A DNA stretch of 64,000 nucleotides from Ampelocalamus luodianensis (lineage: Eukaryota; Streptophyta; Magnoliopsida; Poales; Poaceae). The notes under the pieces are model-generated. The model had not been told where the DNA came from and ran no database searches. It worked only from the letters and a program-made list of their open reading frames with translations. Positions 51,463 to 62,825 of this stretch are shown here, one piece after another (the stretch's first letter is position 1; each line of letters starts with the position of its first letter). The translations under genes were made by a program, and so were the position numbers. The stretch covers positions 34,602,342 through 34,666,341 of the forward strand of contig CM070619.1 of the NCBI GenBank assembly GCA_036346255.1. Reading direction: 5' to 3'.

Positions 51463-54220
51463 CGCTCCCAAGTGGCTTCATCCTCAGATAGATTAGCCCA
51501 CTGAATTTTTAAGAACTTGACAGTGCGATTTCTTGTCCTGCGTTCCATTTCGTCAAGAATACGCACTGGTTGCTCTTGATAGGAAAGGTCAGGTTGAAGA
51601 TTAAGATGCTCATAAGCAGTTGCCTCAATAGGAACACGAAGGCATTTCTTCAATTGAGACACATGAAAAGTATCATGCAATCGCAGAGGGATTCGTAGTT
51701 CCAATTGATAAGCTCTGACTCCTCGCTTTGCAATAATTCGGAATGGTCCGATATAACGAGGTGCTAGCTTTCCGTTCACCTGAAAACGATGAGTGCCCTT
51801 CATCGGTGACACTTTAAGATAGACATGATCATCTATCTCAAAGCTTAATTCACAACAACGATGATCGGCATAGCTCTTCTGACGAGACTGAGCAGTTTTC
51901 AAACAATTCCTAATCAAGCGAACTTGCTCTTCTGCTTTCATCACCAAATCTGGACCATAGAATGATCTTTCACCAGACTCGGACCAATTCAATGGAGTCC
52001 TACAAGCTCTCCCATACAAGGCTTCAAAAGGCGACATTTGAATACTTGCTTGGTAGCTATTATTGTAGGAAAACTCCACATATGGCAAGGATTTCTCCAG
52101 TCTTTGCTATAGGATAGCACATAGGCCCGAAGAAGATCTTCCATTACTTGATTCACTCTCTCAGTTTGACCACTAGTTTGAGGATGATAAACAGTACTGA
52201 AAGAGAGTTCAGTCCCCATAGCCTGATGAAGACAATTCCAAAAATAAGAAGTGAACTGAGGGCCACGGTCAGAAACAATGACCTTTTGAACACCGTGAAG
52301 ACAGACAATCTTAACAATATAAAGCTCTGCTAGTTGTTTGCCACCGAAGGTGGTTTTGACAGGAATAAAATGAGCCACCTTTGTTAAGCGGTCAATGATT
52401 ACCCAAATGGCATCGGATCCATTGGAAGTCTTGGGAAGACCGGTAACGAAATCCATTCCGATCTCTTCCCACTTCCACTGTGGAATAGGCAAAGGTTGAA
52501 GGGTACCGGCTGGTTTTAGATGTTCAGCTTTAACCCTTTGGAAAATATCACATTCAGCAACATACTGAGCAATCTGCCTTTTCATTTGGCTCTACCAAAA
52601 TGTCTTCTTCAAATCCTGGTACATCTTGGTACTTCCAGGATGTAAGAAAAACTTGGAATTATGAGCCTCTTTGAGAATTAGACTCCTCAGTTGAGGATCT
52701 GCAGGTACTACCAAACGATTGCGATACCGAAGGACCCCGCGGTTATCTTCAGAAAACTCGTTGGCTTTGCCTGCCTTCAAATTTTCCTTGATCTCAGCTA
52801 CTTCGGCATCAGTTTTCTGGTCCACCAGAATCTGAGCTTCTAACGTGGGCTCCACTTCTAAAGCAGCGAGAAAACCTTCTCCCACCATTTCAAGATTTAG
52901 ACGCTGAAAATCAGCATATAAGCTCTCAGTCGTAGGTACAGAGGATATGCAGTTGCACTGTGACTTTCTGCTTAAAGCGTCCGCCACAACATTGGCTTTG
53001 CTAGGATGATAATGAATACCCATGTCATAGTCCTTGATCAGTTCAAGCCATCTTCTTTGCCTCATATTCAAATCAGCTTGGGTGAATATGTACTTTAGGC
53101 TTTTATGATCAGTATAGATCTCACAACGATTACCGAGAAGGTAATGTTGCCAAATCTTCAATGCATGGACTACGGCAGCCAATTCCAAATCATGAGTAGG
53201 ATAATTGACTTCATGAGGTCGCAACTGCCGGGATGCATATGCCACAACTCGGCCTTCTTGCATAAGCACACAACCAAGTCCATGGCGAGATGCATCACAA
53301 TAAATATCGAAACTCTTATGAATATCTGGGAGGGTAAGGACTGGAGCTTTAGTCAAGAGGGTTCTCAAAAGCCGAAAACTCTCCTCACATTTAGCTGACC
53401 ATTCGAATTTATTCTCCTTCTTCAAAAGCTGAGTTAGAGGTCTTGCAATTTTGGAGAAATTTTCAATGAACCTACGGTAATAACCCGCAAGTCCAAGAAA
53501 ACTTCGGATATCAGTAACATTCTTGGGTTGTTCCCAATCTAGTACATCTTGTACCTTGCTTGGATCGACAGCGATACCCCCTTCGGATAACACATGTCCC
53601 AAAAATGCAACCTGCTTAAGCCAGAAAGCACACTTGCTAAACTTAGCATACAATCGATGTCGTCGAAGTGTCTCCAACACCAGCCTTAAATGTTGCTCAT
53701 GGTCTTTGTCAGACTTGGAATAAATAAGGATGTCGTCAATGAACACGACAACGAACTTATCCAAGAAATCCATGAACACTAAATTCATAAGATTCATGAA
53801 ATAAACTGGAGCATTGGTTAGACCAAAGGACATGACAGTATACTCGTACAACCCGTAACGAGTGGAGAAAGCTGTTTTAGGGATGTCCTCAGCTCTAACC
53901 TTGATTTGATGATAGCCCGATCGTAAATCAATTTTTGAAAAGACTCGGACGCCAACTAACTGATCAAAAAGATCATCAATGCGAGGCAAAGGATACTTGT
54001 TTTTGATGATGACTTCATTTAACGGACGATAATCCACACACATCCGCAAAGTATTGTCTTTCTTTTTGACAAATAAAGCCGGGCATCCCCAAGGTGAGGA
54101 ACTCGGTCGAATGAATCCTTTGTCAAGCAATTCTCTGAGTTGTTTCTTTAATTCAACCAACTCATTGAGAGGCATTTGATAAGGATTTCTGGATATAGGA
54201 GCAGTCCTGATAGAGTGTTC
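51463..54220 (-). pseudogene. Ty3/gypsy pol fragment, Del/Tekay chromovirus-like (RT, RNase H, integrase)
   Basis: The minus-strand frame from about 54200 to 52592 has RT (VDYRPLN near 54020, FIDDILIYS with the active site at 53743-53732, [12 protein letters not shown]), RNase H ([22 protein letters not shown]) and the start of the H2C2 zinc region ([15 protein letters not shown]). A TAG at 52594-52592 replaces the second Trp of the usual W-W. The next frame (52585-51989) carries integrase: C-D-I-F-Q, where the last zinc Cys is Phe, then GMDFVTGLPK, VSDRGPQF and HPQTSGQTERVNQ, so D, D and E are present. A frame change near 52085 leads to 52080-51463, ending in a chromodomain-like WANLSEDEATWE. 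Gag and protease are absent. It lies antisense to the surrounding LTR and has no LTR of its own here. Confidence 0.92.
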
Positions 54221-54693
54221 TTGCTTGTGTAATTTTTTCATAATTTTATCTGTTATACATTTGTCTCTAAAATGTATTTAAGTATACTATTTGTAGAATT
54301 TTTAAATATGCCAGATGAGGTCCAAAAATTATAAAATTTTTTGTGCACACTCCTGACATAGGGTAATTGTTTCTATAATTTTTTTTAGAATTTTATATGC
54401 TTTGAAATTATCTCTAAAATTCTGAATTTAGGTTTCCGATACAGTGTACTTGATTGTATACCCTTATTTTTATAGACAATTTCATAGCATATAAAATTCT
54501 GAAAACATTACAGAACCAATTAAACTATGCATGGAGTGTGCACAAAAAATTTCATAATTTTTGGACCTCATCTGGCATATTTAAAAATTCTACAAAGAGT
54601 ATACTTAAATACATTTTAGAGACAAATGTATAACAGATAAAATTATGAAAAAATTACACAAGCAATAACACGCTATCAGGATGCTCCACAAAA
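54197..54693. repeat. AT-rich fold-back repeat
   Basis: 54197-54360 and 54535-54693 are inverted copies with few differences: both read tgtaattttttcataatttt, then 'ttatacatttgtctctaaaa', then 'gtatac' and 'tgaggtccaaaaatta'. The arms even cover the 5' end of the neighbouring pol frame (ctatcagga(c)tgctcc), so the pol boundary lies within or at this repeat. The same family is tandem at 62826-63100. Confidence 0.75.
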
Positions 54694-54739
54694 ATTGTTG
54701 TAATTTTTTAAGTTTATTTGCGATATTTAAAAATTCATA

Positions 54740-54905
54740 GATTCTGCCGCCGCGCTTAAGGAACTCGCCTCACAGACAAGGTTCCTGCCGCTTCAATCAA
54801 TGGCGATAGGAACTGCCGCGATGAATCGCGACAGAGCCTATTTTTTCAATTTTTGGGAGCGATGACCTAGTTTTGTAAATATTTTTAAAAAATATATTAT
54901 TTCTA
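54740..54905. mobile_element. MULE terminus fragment
   Basis: 'aaggttcctgccg', 'gcgataggaac', 'caatttttgggagcgatgacc' and 'ttttgtaaatattttt' repeat in the order seen at the right end of the 9714-13560 MULE (13380-13560). Confidence 0.5.
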
Positions 54906-54915
54906 AAAAAAATTC

Positions 54916-55735
54916 TTTGTTTTTGTGAGAACTTGCGGGCAGCTACTAAACACACATACTTATTGTGCAGTGCTACTTGCAGGCTAGCGGCAGCCGCGAA
55001 TGTCTTAGCAGCCAGCGTGAGTAGACACGAACTATCCGCGGCTCGCCCCACTTGCATCACCAAACCGGAGCAGCCATGGCCGTGCCCCCCAAGCATCGCC
55101 TTCGCTCTCGGTGTGCCAAGTTGCCCTGCCGTGTCATCTGCGCACGTTCCAAAAAAATTTAATTGTACAACACTGCAATACTTGATTCCCTATCTTATCG
55201 TGTTGCTTGAGTAAAACATGAGTAATCTATGCAACACTATGTACGGTGTCAAGTTGCCCTGCCGTGTCACCCGCGCATGGATTCTCAGCGTACCTGCCGC
55301 GTGGCACTGTCGCCGACTGCATCGGGAGGAAACTTAGGTGGGTGGTGTTTGTCGCATGCGCTTGATTGAAAGTGTGTGTAACTGATGTGCTTGACTCGAA
55401 TTCTAGTTGGTTACATTTAGATTGATGGTGGATAGACGTTGCCTAGCTTGGAAGTTTGCTCTGCGCCTTATTCTTGCCAATTGATCATCTGTATGATCTG
55501 TTATTTTTGTGTGCATGTTACGACTTATGAATATTGTCGTCCGGAGTATCATAGCCGTATATTTTTGCATTACAGTTAATAATTGCAATTTGTATGTTTA
55601 AAAGGCAAAATTTTGCATACTACTTCCTCTAATTCCAAATATAAGTTGTTTTGGACATTAACACGGTCTCGAGTCGTTTTGGCAATAAGTTTCTTTGAAA
55701 ATATATTGTTTCAAATCAAAATAATTATAATTTAC
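54916..55735. repeat. Duplicated 0.82-kb segment, copy 1
   Basis: Nearly the same sequence, same orientation, as 56190-57006, from 'tttgtttttgtgag' to 'aaaataattataatt'. It is non-coding; the proline-poor frames in it are not conserved between copies. Confidence 0.88.
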
Positions 55736-56094
55736 TGCGGTGTAGACGACTAGCTTGACGGCTCGGTCGGATTGCCTTGTGGGTGTGAGGCAAACCGTTT
55801 GGCTTTTGTCCATAGCCATCTTATGGCAATTTGCTTCCGCTGTTGTTTAACTCTTTTAGCTTGTCTTGGCCGGTCGACCTTTCTTTTGTAATAACTGTTA
55901 TGTATGTCTTTTGCTTGTAAGGCTTTAGTTTTGGTTCTGTGTGTTGTATGGAATTGATGCAATGTTTTGTAAAACGGTGTGCATACTGCAATTCTGGGAA
56001 GTATACATTTTCCCGAGGTACGGTATATTTTGTTTGTGATGCTAGAGTCAATGAAAGGCTAAGCATTACAAGCTAAATAAACCGGGGTATCACA
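55735..56094 (+). repeat. Family-A LTR, terminal piece
   Basis: Starts 'ctgcggtgtagacgac' and runs to the LTR end. The first 298 bases repeat 51165-51462 with few changes; the last 62 complete the LTR. Confidence 0.85.
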
Positions 56095-56189
56095 CATCCA
56101 GACCACGTGAGAGATGAATTATTTTATGTGTAGCTAGTTTTATATGTAGCTTAGCTAGAAACGAGTCTGTGGCTATTGTGAGAGATGGA

Positions 56190-57006
56190 TTTGTTTTTGT
56201 GAGCACTTGCGGGCAGCTACTAAACACACATACTATTGTGTAGTGCTACTTGCAGGCTAGCGGCAGCCGCGAATGTCTTAGCAGCCAGCGCGAGTAGACA
56301 CGGGCTGTCTGCGGCTCGCCCCACTTGCATCACCAAACCGGAGCAGCCATGGCCGTGCCCCCCGAGCACCGCCTTCGCTCTCAGCGTGCCAAGTTGCCCT
56401 GCCGTGTCATCCGCGCACATTCCCAAAAAATTTAATTGTACAACACTGCAATACTTGATTCCCCATCTTATCGTATTGCTTGAAAAATGAGTAATCTGTG
56501 CAACACTATGTATGGTGCCAAGTTGCCCTGCCGTGTCACCCGCGCATGGATTCTCAGCGTTCCTGCCGCGTGGCATTGTCACCGACTGCATCGGGAGGAA
56601 ACTTAGGTGGGTGGTGTTTGTCGCATGCGCTTGATTGAAAGTGTGCGTAACTGATGTGCTTGACTCGAGTTTCTAGTTGGTTACATTTAGATTGATGGTG
56701 GATAGACATTGCCTAGCTTGGAAGTTTGCTCTGTGCCTTATTCTTGCCAATTGATCATCTCTATGCTCTGTTATTTTTGTGTGCATGTTATGACTTATGA
56801 ATATTGTCGTCTGGAGTACCATAGCCGTATATTTTTGCATTACAGTTAAAAATTGCAATTTGTATGTTTAAAAGGCAAAATTTTGCATACTACTTCCTCT
56901 AATTCCAAATATAAGTCGTTTTGAACATTAACACGGTCTCCAGTCGTTTTGACAATAAGTTTCTTTGAAAATATATTGTTTCAAATCAAAATAATTATAA
57001 TCTACT
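56190..57006. repeat. Duplicated 0.82-kb segment, copy 2
   Basis: This copy is continuous with the hAT debris downstream and probably the source copy. A third, 104-base part of the same segment is at 58877-58980 ('ttcccaaaaaaatttaat' to 'caacactatgtatggtg'). Confidence 0.85.
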
Positions 57007-57384
57007 AATAACAATTTCATGTTGTCAATCTTGATAATTCTATACATATTGATGATAAAAGCTAAAAATGTTTGACCGGAATAGGTTCTAAAATAACTTA
57101 CATTGGAAATCGAAGGTAGTATGTGATTTCAATTCATTTGGACAGTCTTCTAATTAAGTCGCTTAAGTTGCTCGAACAACGCAAATACAGTACATGTTTT
57201 TAAGAGACAAATGTTGTACATATAAGTGTATATTATTACTGTGTTGCAGTGATTTTGGATTTTCTTATTTTCATGCTTGGTCTATGCACAGTAGATATTC
57301 CAATGAGTGGTAACGGAGATTGATGACTATATTATTGCGTCATCATTTATCATTGCATTTTTTTTTGTTTTTATTCAAGCGAAC

Positions 57385-58296
57385 TATCAGAGCACGACGA
57401 CGGTAGTATACTATTAATTGAGCAACATTGGTTTATTGCTGAAAAGATACTACAGTTTTTAGAAATTTTTTATGAGGCCACTGTTACTTTGTCTACTGTC
57501 TACTATCAATATCTCCTATTATTATGTATAGTATTTTACAGATTGCTACTCAATTAAAAATGTATGAAAATAACTTAGTTTTATGCGAGACTATTGTTGC
57601 TATGAAAACTAAATACCTTAAATATTACAGAGAAATTCCTTTCCTATATGTATTTGCATTTATCTTAGATCCTAGAGGTAAAATTGAACTATTTGCTAAT
57701 ATTTTGGACTTTTTAGTGATGCTACAAGGCTAGACTATACTAACTATTTTGCAGAAGTTCGTTCATGATTTCACGACGTTTACCAAAGGTATAAAAATAA
57801 GTTCCAATGAGTCTACTTGCAACGACCTCCAATAGCCCCACCTCAAGTAGCAAGACAAATATGTGGGACAAGATCTTCGATGGTTCTTTCTCTAGGTCTA
57901 AATCTTCTTCTTCCACCGTGTCCCTTGCTCAAACAAGAACAACCCCAAGGAGTGTGAAACTGTCCGCCAATTTGGACAGTGATACGATGGATTTCAACCA
58001 AGAAAAGTTTAATTTTTTCCCTCTAATGGCATGAACATAAGTTAGCATATCTCATGCTATCCATACTTGCATGTGATGTGTTAACTGTTCCTATCTCGAC
58101 AGTTTCCTCTGAGTCTGCTAGCAGTCTTTCTGGAAGAATATTGGAGGATAAAAGAACACGTCTCACGTGTGAGATGGTGTCGATACTTCTAACCATAAAG
58201 GACTGGGAACAAGCCGATTCACGAACACAACACTCTGTAGAAAATCTAGAGTTGTCAGAGATATTCGAAAATATGTACCTAGACAACGACACGTAG
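57385..58296 (+). pseudogene. hAT-family transposase remnant (RICESLEEPER/BED-type C-terminal half)
   Basis: Plus-strand pieces in order: EQHWFIAEKILQFLEIFYEATVTLS (about 57418-57495); LKMYENNLV...MKTKYLKYYREIPFLYVFAFILDPRGK (57550-57680), the conserved region before the dimerisation domain; NYFAEVRS (about 57740); SSSKTNMWDKIFD (57850-57890); and finally LSILACDVLTVPISTVSSES followed by GRILEDKRTRLTCEMV and KDWEQ (58054-58220), the hAT C-terminal dimerisation domain. Frames change twice and stops occur. The BED zinc finger and most of the catalytic domain are missing. The 56190-57006 segment may be 5' untranslated sequence of the same element. Confidence 0.8.
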
Positions 58297-59144
58297 ACAA
58301 GAATGTATGTAGAGCTATAGGTTGTACACTTTTTCGTTTGTCAAGGTTTCTCATGTTGAGTTTTTACTTAGCAAAGGTTTTAATGAGATAGCTATTTGAA
58401 TATTAATAAAGCTCTTTATTACATTTTCAATATGCTTGTCTCATTTTTTTTTTACAATTTTTACATCTATTTATGAATGATATATATTTTTCTGATATTT
58501 TTCTATTTTTTTTTTGAAATTTTCAAGCCAAACAGTCTAAGTGGGCTAAAGCCGATCTGTCGGACCAAATGGGTTCAGACCCGTATGGCATAGCACGACA
58601 GACCTTCGGACCAAGCCTAGGCCACCTCCCCGACACATGGACTGGTACAGCATAACCCATCTATTTTGTGGGCCTGAATGGACCATGCTAAGATGGGCCA
58701 GGCCGGGCCAGCTCTCATGCGTGTGCCGCTGTGTCGCCCATCTGACCACCACTGCTAGAAGCCCTTCACTTTTATAGCATAACCTGGGAATCTGTTACAA
58801 CAAGCTTTGCTCTGCAGCTCGGGGTCCTTCCAGCTTGCTATATGAGCAGATCTTATATGATGAGAGCAAATATGACATGTTCCCAAAAAAATTTAATTGT
58901 ACAACACTGCAATACTTGATTCCCCATCTTATCACATTGCTTGAGTTTCATGAGTAATCTATGCAACACTATGTATGGTGGCTAGGAACTTGGATGAAGT
59001 AGACGAGAGGTACTCAACTCTTCTCAACCGGAAGTTCAAACCGGACAATGATTGTTGTTACGAAACATTACAATTGTTCACTTCAATCTCTTAATAGTTA
59101 TAACGGGAAAAGCCTATGTATTATATAACATAAGCTTTTTACAC
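58297..59144. other. 3' flank of the hAT remnant
   Basis: An AT-rich stretch, then a GC-rich block (58530-58760) with short repeats such as gggccaggccgggcc and 'cgacag', which resembles hAT subterminal repeats. I cannot fix a terminus. 58877-58980 repeats part of the duplicated 0.82-kb segment. Confidence 0.35.
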
Positions 59145-59235
59145 GAGGGAACGTACCTAGTACTAATGGGTATTTGGGTGATAAGGTGCTAATACTAATC
59201 AGGAGCGTCGGATTTGGATTGAGAGGCTCGGATTA

Positions 59236-59833
59236 GTGCTCCTTCCCACCTCCAATCCACTTAAACATTTTTCACTAAACCCCCTGAATGCAACCTCATT
59301 TCACGTCGCCAATCCTCTTGACCCATTGTCTTCCTCAACCGGCCGAACCACCGCCACCGCCCCGCCTCGGCCCCTAGCGCCCCCCGGCCCCTCTCATTGT
59401 GGTCCTCCCGCCCCGCACCGCTCTCCTTCCCCTCTCGTCGCGGCGCCATGTCTCCACCCCGACACGCCCGAGCGGCGGCGGTGCTCTCCCTCCTAACCTT
59501 GCCGGTTTGTTGCATCCCCCACCCTACCTCACCGGCGTCTTGGAGCCGCCCTCCCTAGCCCCTAGCGCCGCCCTCCTTCCCCCTCCTGGCTGCAGCCTCC
59601 ACCTGCGTCGAGGACCAGCCGCCACCGCCACCCTCCTCCACCCCCTCCACCGTCGCCGCCCCACTCTTCCAGGCCGACGCTCCCCTTGTGGCCAACCTCC
59701 GCCACGCCACCTCTATTACCGTCGCTCCCTCCGCCTCATTTGGTTCTGCCGCCACCATTACGACAAGGAACCATGTAAGTCCATTAGCCCAAATCTGCCT
59801 GGTGCTCTTGAACATGTTTTGTATGATGTGTAG
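59236..59833 (+). other. Proline-rich coding-like sequence, left arm
   Basis: The frame starting at 59236 opens with LKHFSLNPLNATSFHVANPL, and a GC-rich proline/serine/arginine frame continues to 59833 in another phase. A donor-like CATGTAAGT is at 59771. The same opening occurs on the minus strand in the right arm, so the sequence is part of the repeat. No known domain. It may be a captured first exon. Confidence 0.35.
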
Positions 59834-59940
59834 TGCTTAATTTTTTTTGTCCAATTTGGTCCATGAGTATTTCAGTACCATATTTGTCTCCTGCGTAGAA
59901 GATAGTGACAACTGAGAAGTTGATTGGAAGACAGTGCACT

Positions 59941-60068
59941 GATGCCTCAGTATATGTAACTGATGTATGAACTCAGAATGATAATGTACTGAAGTAGATA
60001 TATGTAACTGACGATGGAAGTATGCCTCAGTATATGTAACTGATGTATGAACTCAGAATGATAATGCT
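59941..60068. repeat. Direct repeat, about 85-bp period
   Basis: 'tgcctcagtatatgtaactg' followed by 'atgtatgaactcagaatgat' occurs at about 59942 and 60025 with no differences. It lies in the left half of the long-TIR element, so only one arm has it. Confidence 0.85.
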
Positions 60069-61426
60069 ATGTATCGGTTTGGCAATTTCATGTAATGTCA
60101 TGTACTTGAGAATGACAATATAATGTGATTTTTTAAGCAATCAGTGTTAAGTGTGTTTCTTGCACCATTGTGAGCAACTAGCCAACACAAACAAATTGTT
60201 GTACAGTATCAGGTTTCCAAATTGTTGTTGTTGTTGTCTACAAGCATAAGTGAGAATGAGAAATAGCTTCCAAATTTATTGAACCTACAAATCTTCCTGA
60301 ATGTTAGTAGGCTAATGATATGTGCACAACTAGGCACTATTGTCAGAGAATCCAATTGCTGTCACAGGCAAGTCCAAGGTTCCCGACGCATTGTGGAGGA
60401 TTTTTTGTATTATGAGTTGGTACATGTGCATTGAGCTAGGCTGTATGAGTGGCAGTAGCTAGCTTGCACAAGGTTGCTTGTTTATAGTGTTGTTCATGCC
60501 TTCATGCCCCAAATAATTTCTGTTTTATTCATGTAAACATGGCAGCAGCTTGCTGCTAGGTTATTGATAAATGGACAAATGGTCTAGAACATTCAGGTTA
60601 TTGCAAATGTGAAATTGAACATTGTTCCATTTTTTGGGTTGTTGAATGCTAACATTGTTTTTTAATTAAACCGGTAGAAGGAGCGGCCGTTATATTGGTA
60701 AAGAAGGGGGAATGCTAACATTGTGATTTGCATAGGGCTGTGCAGTGTCAGGTTTTGAAAAAGGAAAAAAAAAACTACCCAGTTTACATGCTTGGCATGT
60801 TAGCAACGACGAGTAATATTTTCGCTCTATCTTGAATTTCGTTACAATCAAGCTCTATCTTGAATTTTGGTTGCATCTGGGCTTCCAGTGTTGTCAGTGC
60901 ATGATTTGCATAATTGTTCATTCCATACAACCAAAGCTGATCCATTCAAGTACCAGAAATTGGTCCATCTGTCTGGTGGCTCCAGAAGAGCAAAGAAATA
61001 AGTGAATGAAAACAACATCAAGTGATTCTTGTAGCGAATGACTAGTGAGCAACGCACTGCTCCAGAAGCCCAGAAATGAATAGAACTCTGGCAACATCCT
61101 TCTCTTTTGCATCAGAACTGAATATAGCAAAATGTGCATCAAATCTATAAAACACGTTTTAGGCTACTGCACAGGACACATGCATTCATTCAAGAAACAA
61201 GCAGTTCAGCTACAATTCAACTAGGGTATGCATTTAATTGAATCTCCAACAAAAAGCTATTAAGAAACTGTGCAATGCACTACAATCTGATACTGTTCAA
61301 GTGCAAGCATCATCCATTTGTCAATAACCTAGTAGCTAGTTGCTGCCATGTTTACATGAATAACACAGAAATTATTTGGGGGCATGAAGGCATGAACAAC
61401 AGTATAAACAAGCAGCCTTGTGCAAG

Positions 61427-62008
61427 CTAGCTGCTGCCACTCCTCCCCCTCTCGTTTGACAAGCTCCTGAAGTCATCTCTGAAAGGGGAGCGGCGGAGGT
61501 CAGCGATTAGGGTAGCCCCGGCATGGAAGAGTGGGGCGGAGGATTGCAGCGGCGGCAGAGGTCCTGATCGCGAGGAGCACCGGCCTTGGTCGCTTTCGCC
61601 AGCTGCAGTGGAGGCGGCCGACGGAGCACTCGACGATGGCGGCTCCTCGACGCAGGTGGAAGGAGGACGACGGTAGGGGCCAGGGAGGGTGGCTCCAAGA
61701 CGCCGGTGAGGTAGGGTGGGGGCGCAACAAACCGGCAAGGTTAGGAGGGAGAGCACCGCCGCTGCTCGGGCGTGTCGGGGTGGAGACGTGGCGCCGCAGT
61801 CGGGAGGGGGAAGGATGGTCGCGGGGCCGGAGGCCGCGATCGGGATGGGGCCGGAGGCGTTGCGGGGCCAAGAGCCGGGAGGGGGCGTGGCGGTGGTTCG
61901 GCTGGTTGAGGAAGGCAATGGGTCAAGAGGATTAGCGACGTGAAATGAGGTTGCATTCAGGGGGTTTAGTGAAAAATGTTTAAGTGGATTGGAGGTGAGA
62001 AGGAGCAC
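61427..62008 (-). other. Proline-rich coding-like sequence, right arm (193 codons)
   Basis: The longest open frame of the element, beginning with the same 20 residues as the left arm at 59236 apart from the fourth, then diverging into alanine/proline/serine-rich sequence. The low complexity and GC content make a long frame likely by chance. A captured host exon is the alternative. No function assigned. Confidence 0.3.
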
Positions 62009-62105
62009 TAATCTGAGCCTCTCAATCCAAATCCGACGCTCCTGATTAGTATTAGCACCTTATCACCCAAATAACTATTAGCACTAGATATGTTCCCTTT
62101 TACAC

Positions 62106-62424
62106 AATTAATATCAATAATCTCATTGTATTCTCATTCAAACATTCATTATCTCCATGTCAATAAATATTTCGTCTAGATTGTACTCTCATATTATTTT
62201 TCCAGTAAACTAGATAAAGAACCATATTTAAAAAAGTTGTTTTTGATCATTTCGCCTGTTTTTGGAAGGAATAAGCCAATCTAGCCCTCTCTCTTAGATA
62301 GCAAAAATGACACCGCGGTTAGCCAGACAACCTCTTTCAGACCCCTGCAACTTTACCTCTGACATGGAACACTGCAGGCCACGTGTGGCAAATCCGAGCC
62401 GTCTCAGCCCCTACCACGCACCCG
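62106..62424. other. Intergenic stretch
   Basis: AT-rich; nothing recognised. Confidence 0.5.
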
Positions 62425-62454
62425 GTTAGCATGATTGGTCACCTACCGCATGCC

Positions 62455-62575
62455 AAATCCAGTCGCCCATCGCGTCGACCATCGTGTCCGATCGTCCCCT
62501 CTAACCCAGAGGACTAGACCCGAACGGTCGCACGCCAGGTCCAGTCGCCCATCGCGTCCCATCGTGCCCTCTAAC
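62455..62575. repeat. Two-copy direct repeat, about 78-bp period
   Basis: 'tccagtcgcccatcgcgtc' recurs at about 62458 and 62536, each followed by a 'catcgtg' word and 'ccctctaaccc'. A single related copy lies at about 8940. Confidence 0.75.
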
Positions 62576-62576
62576 C

Positions 62577-62690
62577 CTGGAATTTTGGACATTATTAGCC
62601 CCCTAGAATACCGTAATTCCAAATCTAGCCTCCTTACCTCCGAAATTCAGGTTTTAGCCCCTAATCCCGCCTGCTGTGCCACTGGACCGC
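62577..62690. mobile_element. Terminus related to the 4465-7672 transposon
   Basis: 'ggaattttggacattattagcccc', then 'taattccaaatctagcc' and 'gaaattcaggttttagccc', follow the spacing of the 4465 inverted repeat. Only one end is seen; an opposite end is not found before 64000. Confidence 0.45.
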
Positions 62691-62825
62691 AGGAACGCAC
62701 CTGCTGCCGTCCTTGACCGCAGCAGCAAGCTACTGCTGTCCCCCACCGCAGTAGCAAGGTGCTGTCGTCCCCTACCACAACAAATGGTGGCACTGTAGTA
62801 CTGTAGCAGTTTCCCAAAAATCTAT

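Larger units (their letters stand above)
37010..56094 (+). mobile_element. Family-A gypsy LTR element, heavily invaded
   Basis: It begins TGTAACATCCC at 37010 and ends GGGGTATCACA at 56094, flanked by CATCC at 37005-37009 and 56095-56099. Family-A LTR sequence is present as 37010-37880, 42246-43760 and 48597-51462, collinear with the intact LTR of the 14176 element. The terminal 360 bp occur again as 55735-56094. About 298 bp (51165-51462 and 55735-56032) are therefore present twice, so this was either a solo LTR disrupted by a complex insertion or an element with a strongly truncated 3' LTR. No matching-strand internal domain is found. Confidence 0.75.
59145..62097. mobile_element. Long-TIR (Mutator-like or fold-back) element with gene-like repeats
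   Basis: Outer arms 59145 to about 59770 and about 61470 to 62097 are inverted copies: both begin near gggaac(g/a)ta, continue 'atttgggtgataaggtgcta' and 'caggagcgtcggatttgg', and run into GC-rich proline-coding sequence. TTTTACAC flanks both sides (59137-59144 and 62098-62105). A second inverted pair lies inside (60445-60578 with 61303-61440, e.g. 'tagctagcttgcacaagg'). The arm length and 8-9 bp duplication suggest a MULE; no transposase is present, so it is non-autonomous. Confidence 0.7.

Noticed and set aside
52148..53723. Plus-strand frames across the gypsy pol
   Set aside because: They are antisense shadows of the minus-strand RT and integrase frames.
54932..56591. Frames of about 90-120 codons in both copies of the 0.82-kb duplicated segment
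   Set aside because: The frames differ in length and sequence between copies because of indels; no domain and no sign of protein-level conservation.
59399..59833. A 144-codon proline-rich frame as a host gene
   Set aside because: Very GC-rich, low complexity, not conserved in phase in the opposite arm and without a domain; listed only as repeat-borne coding-like sequence.
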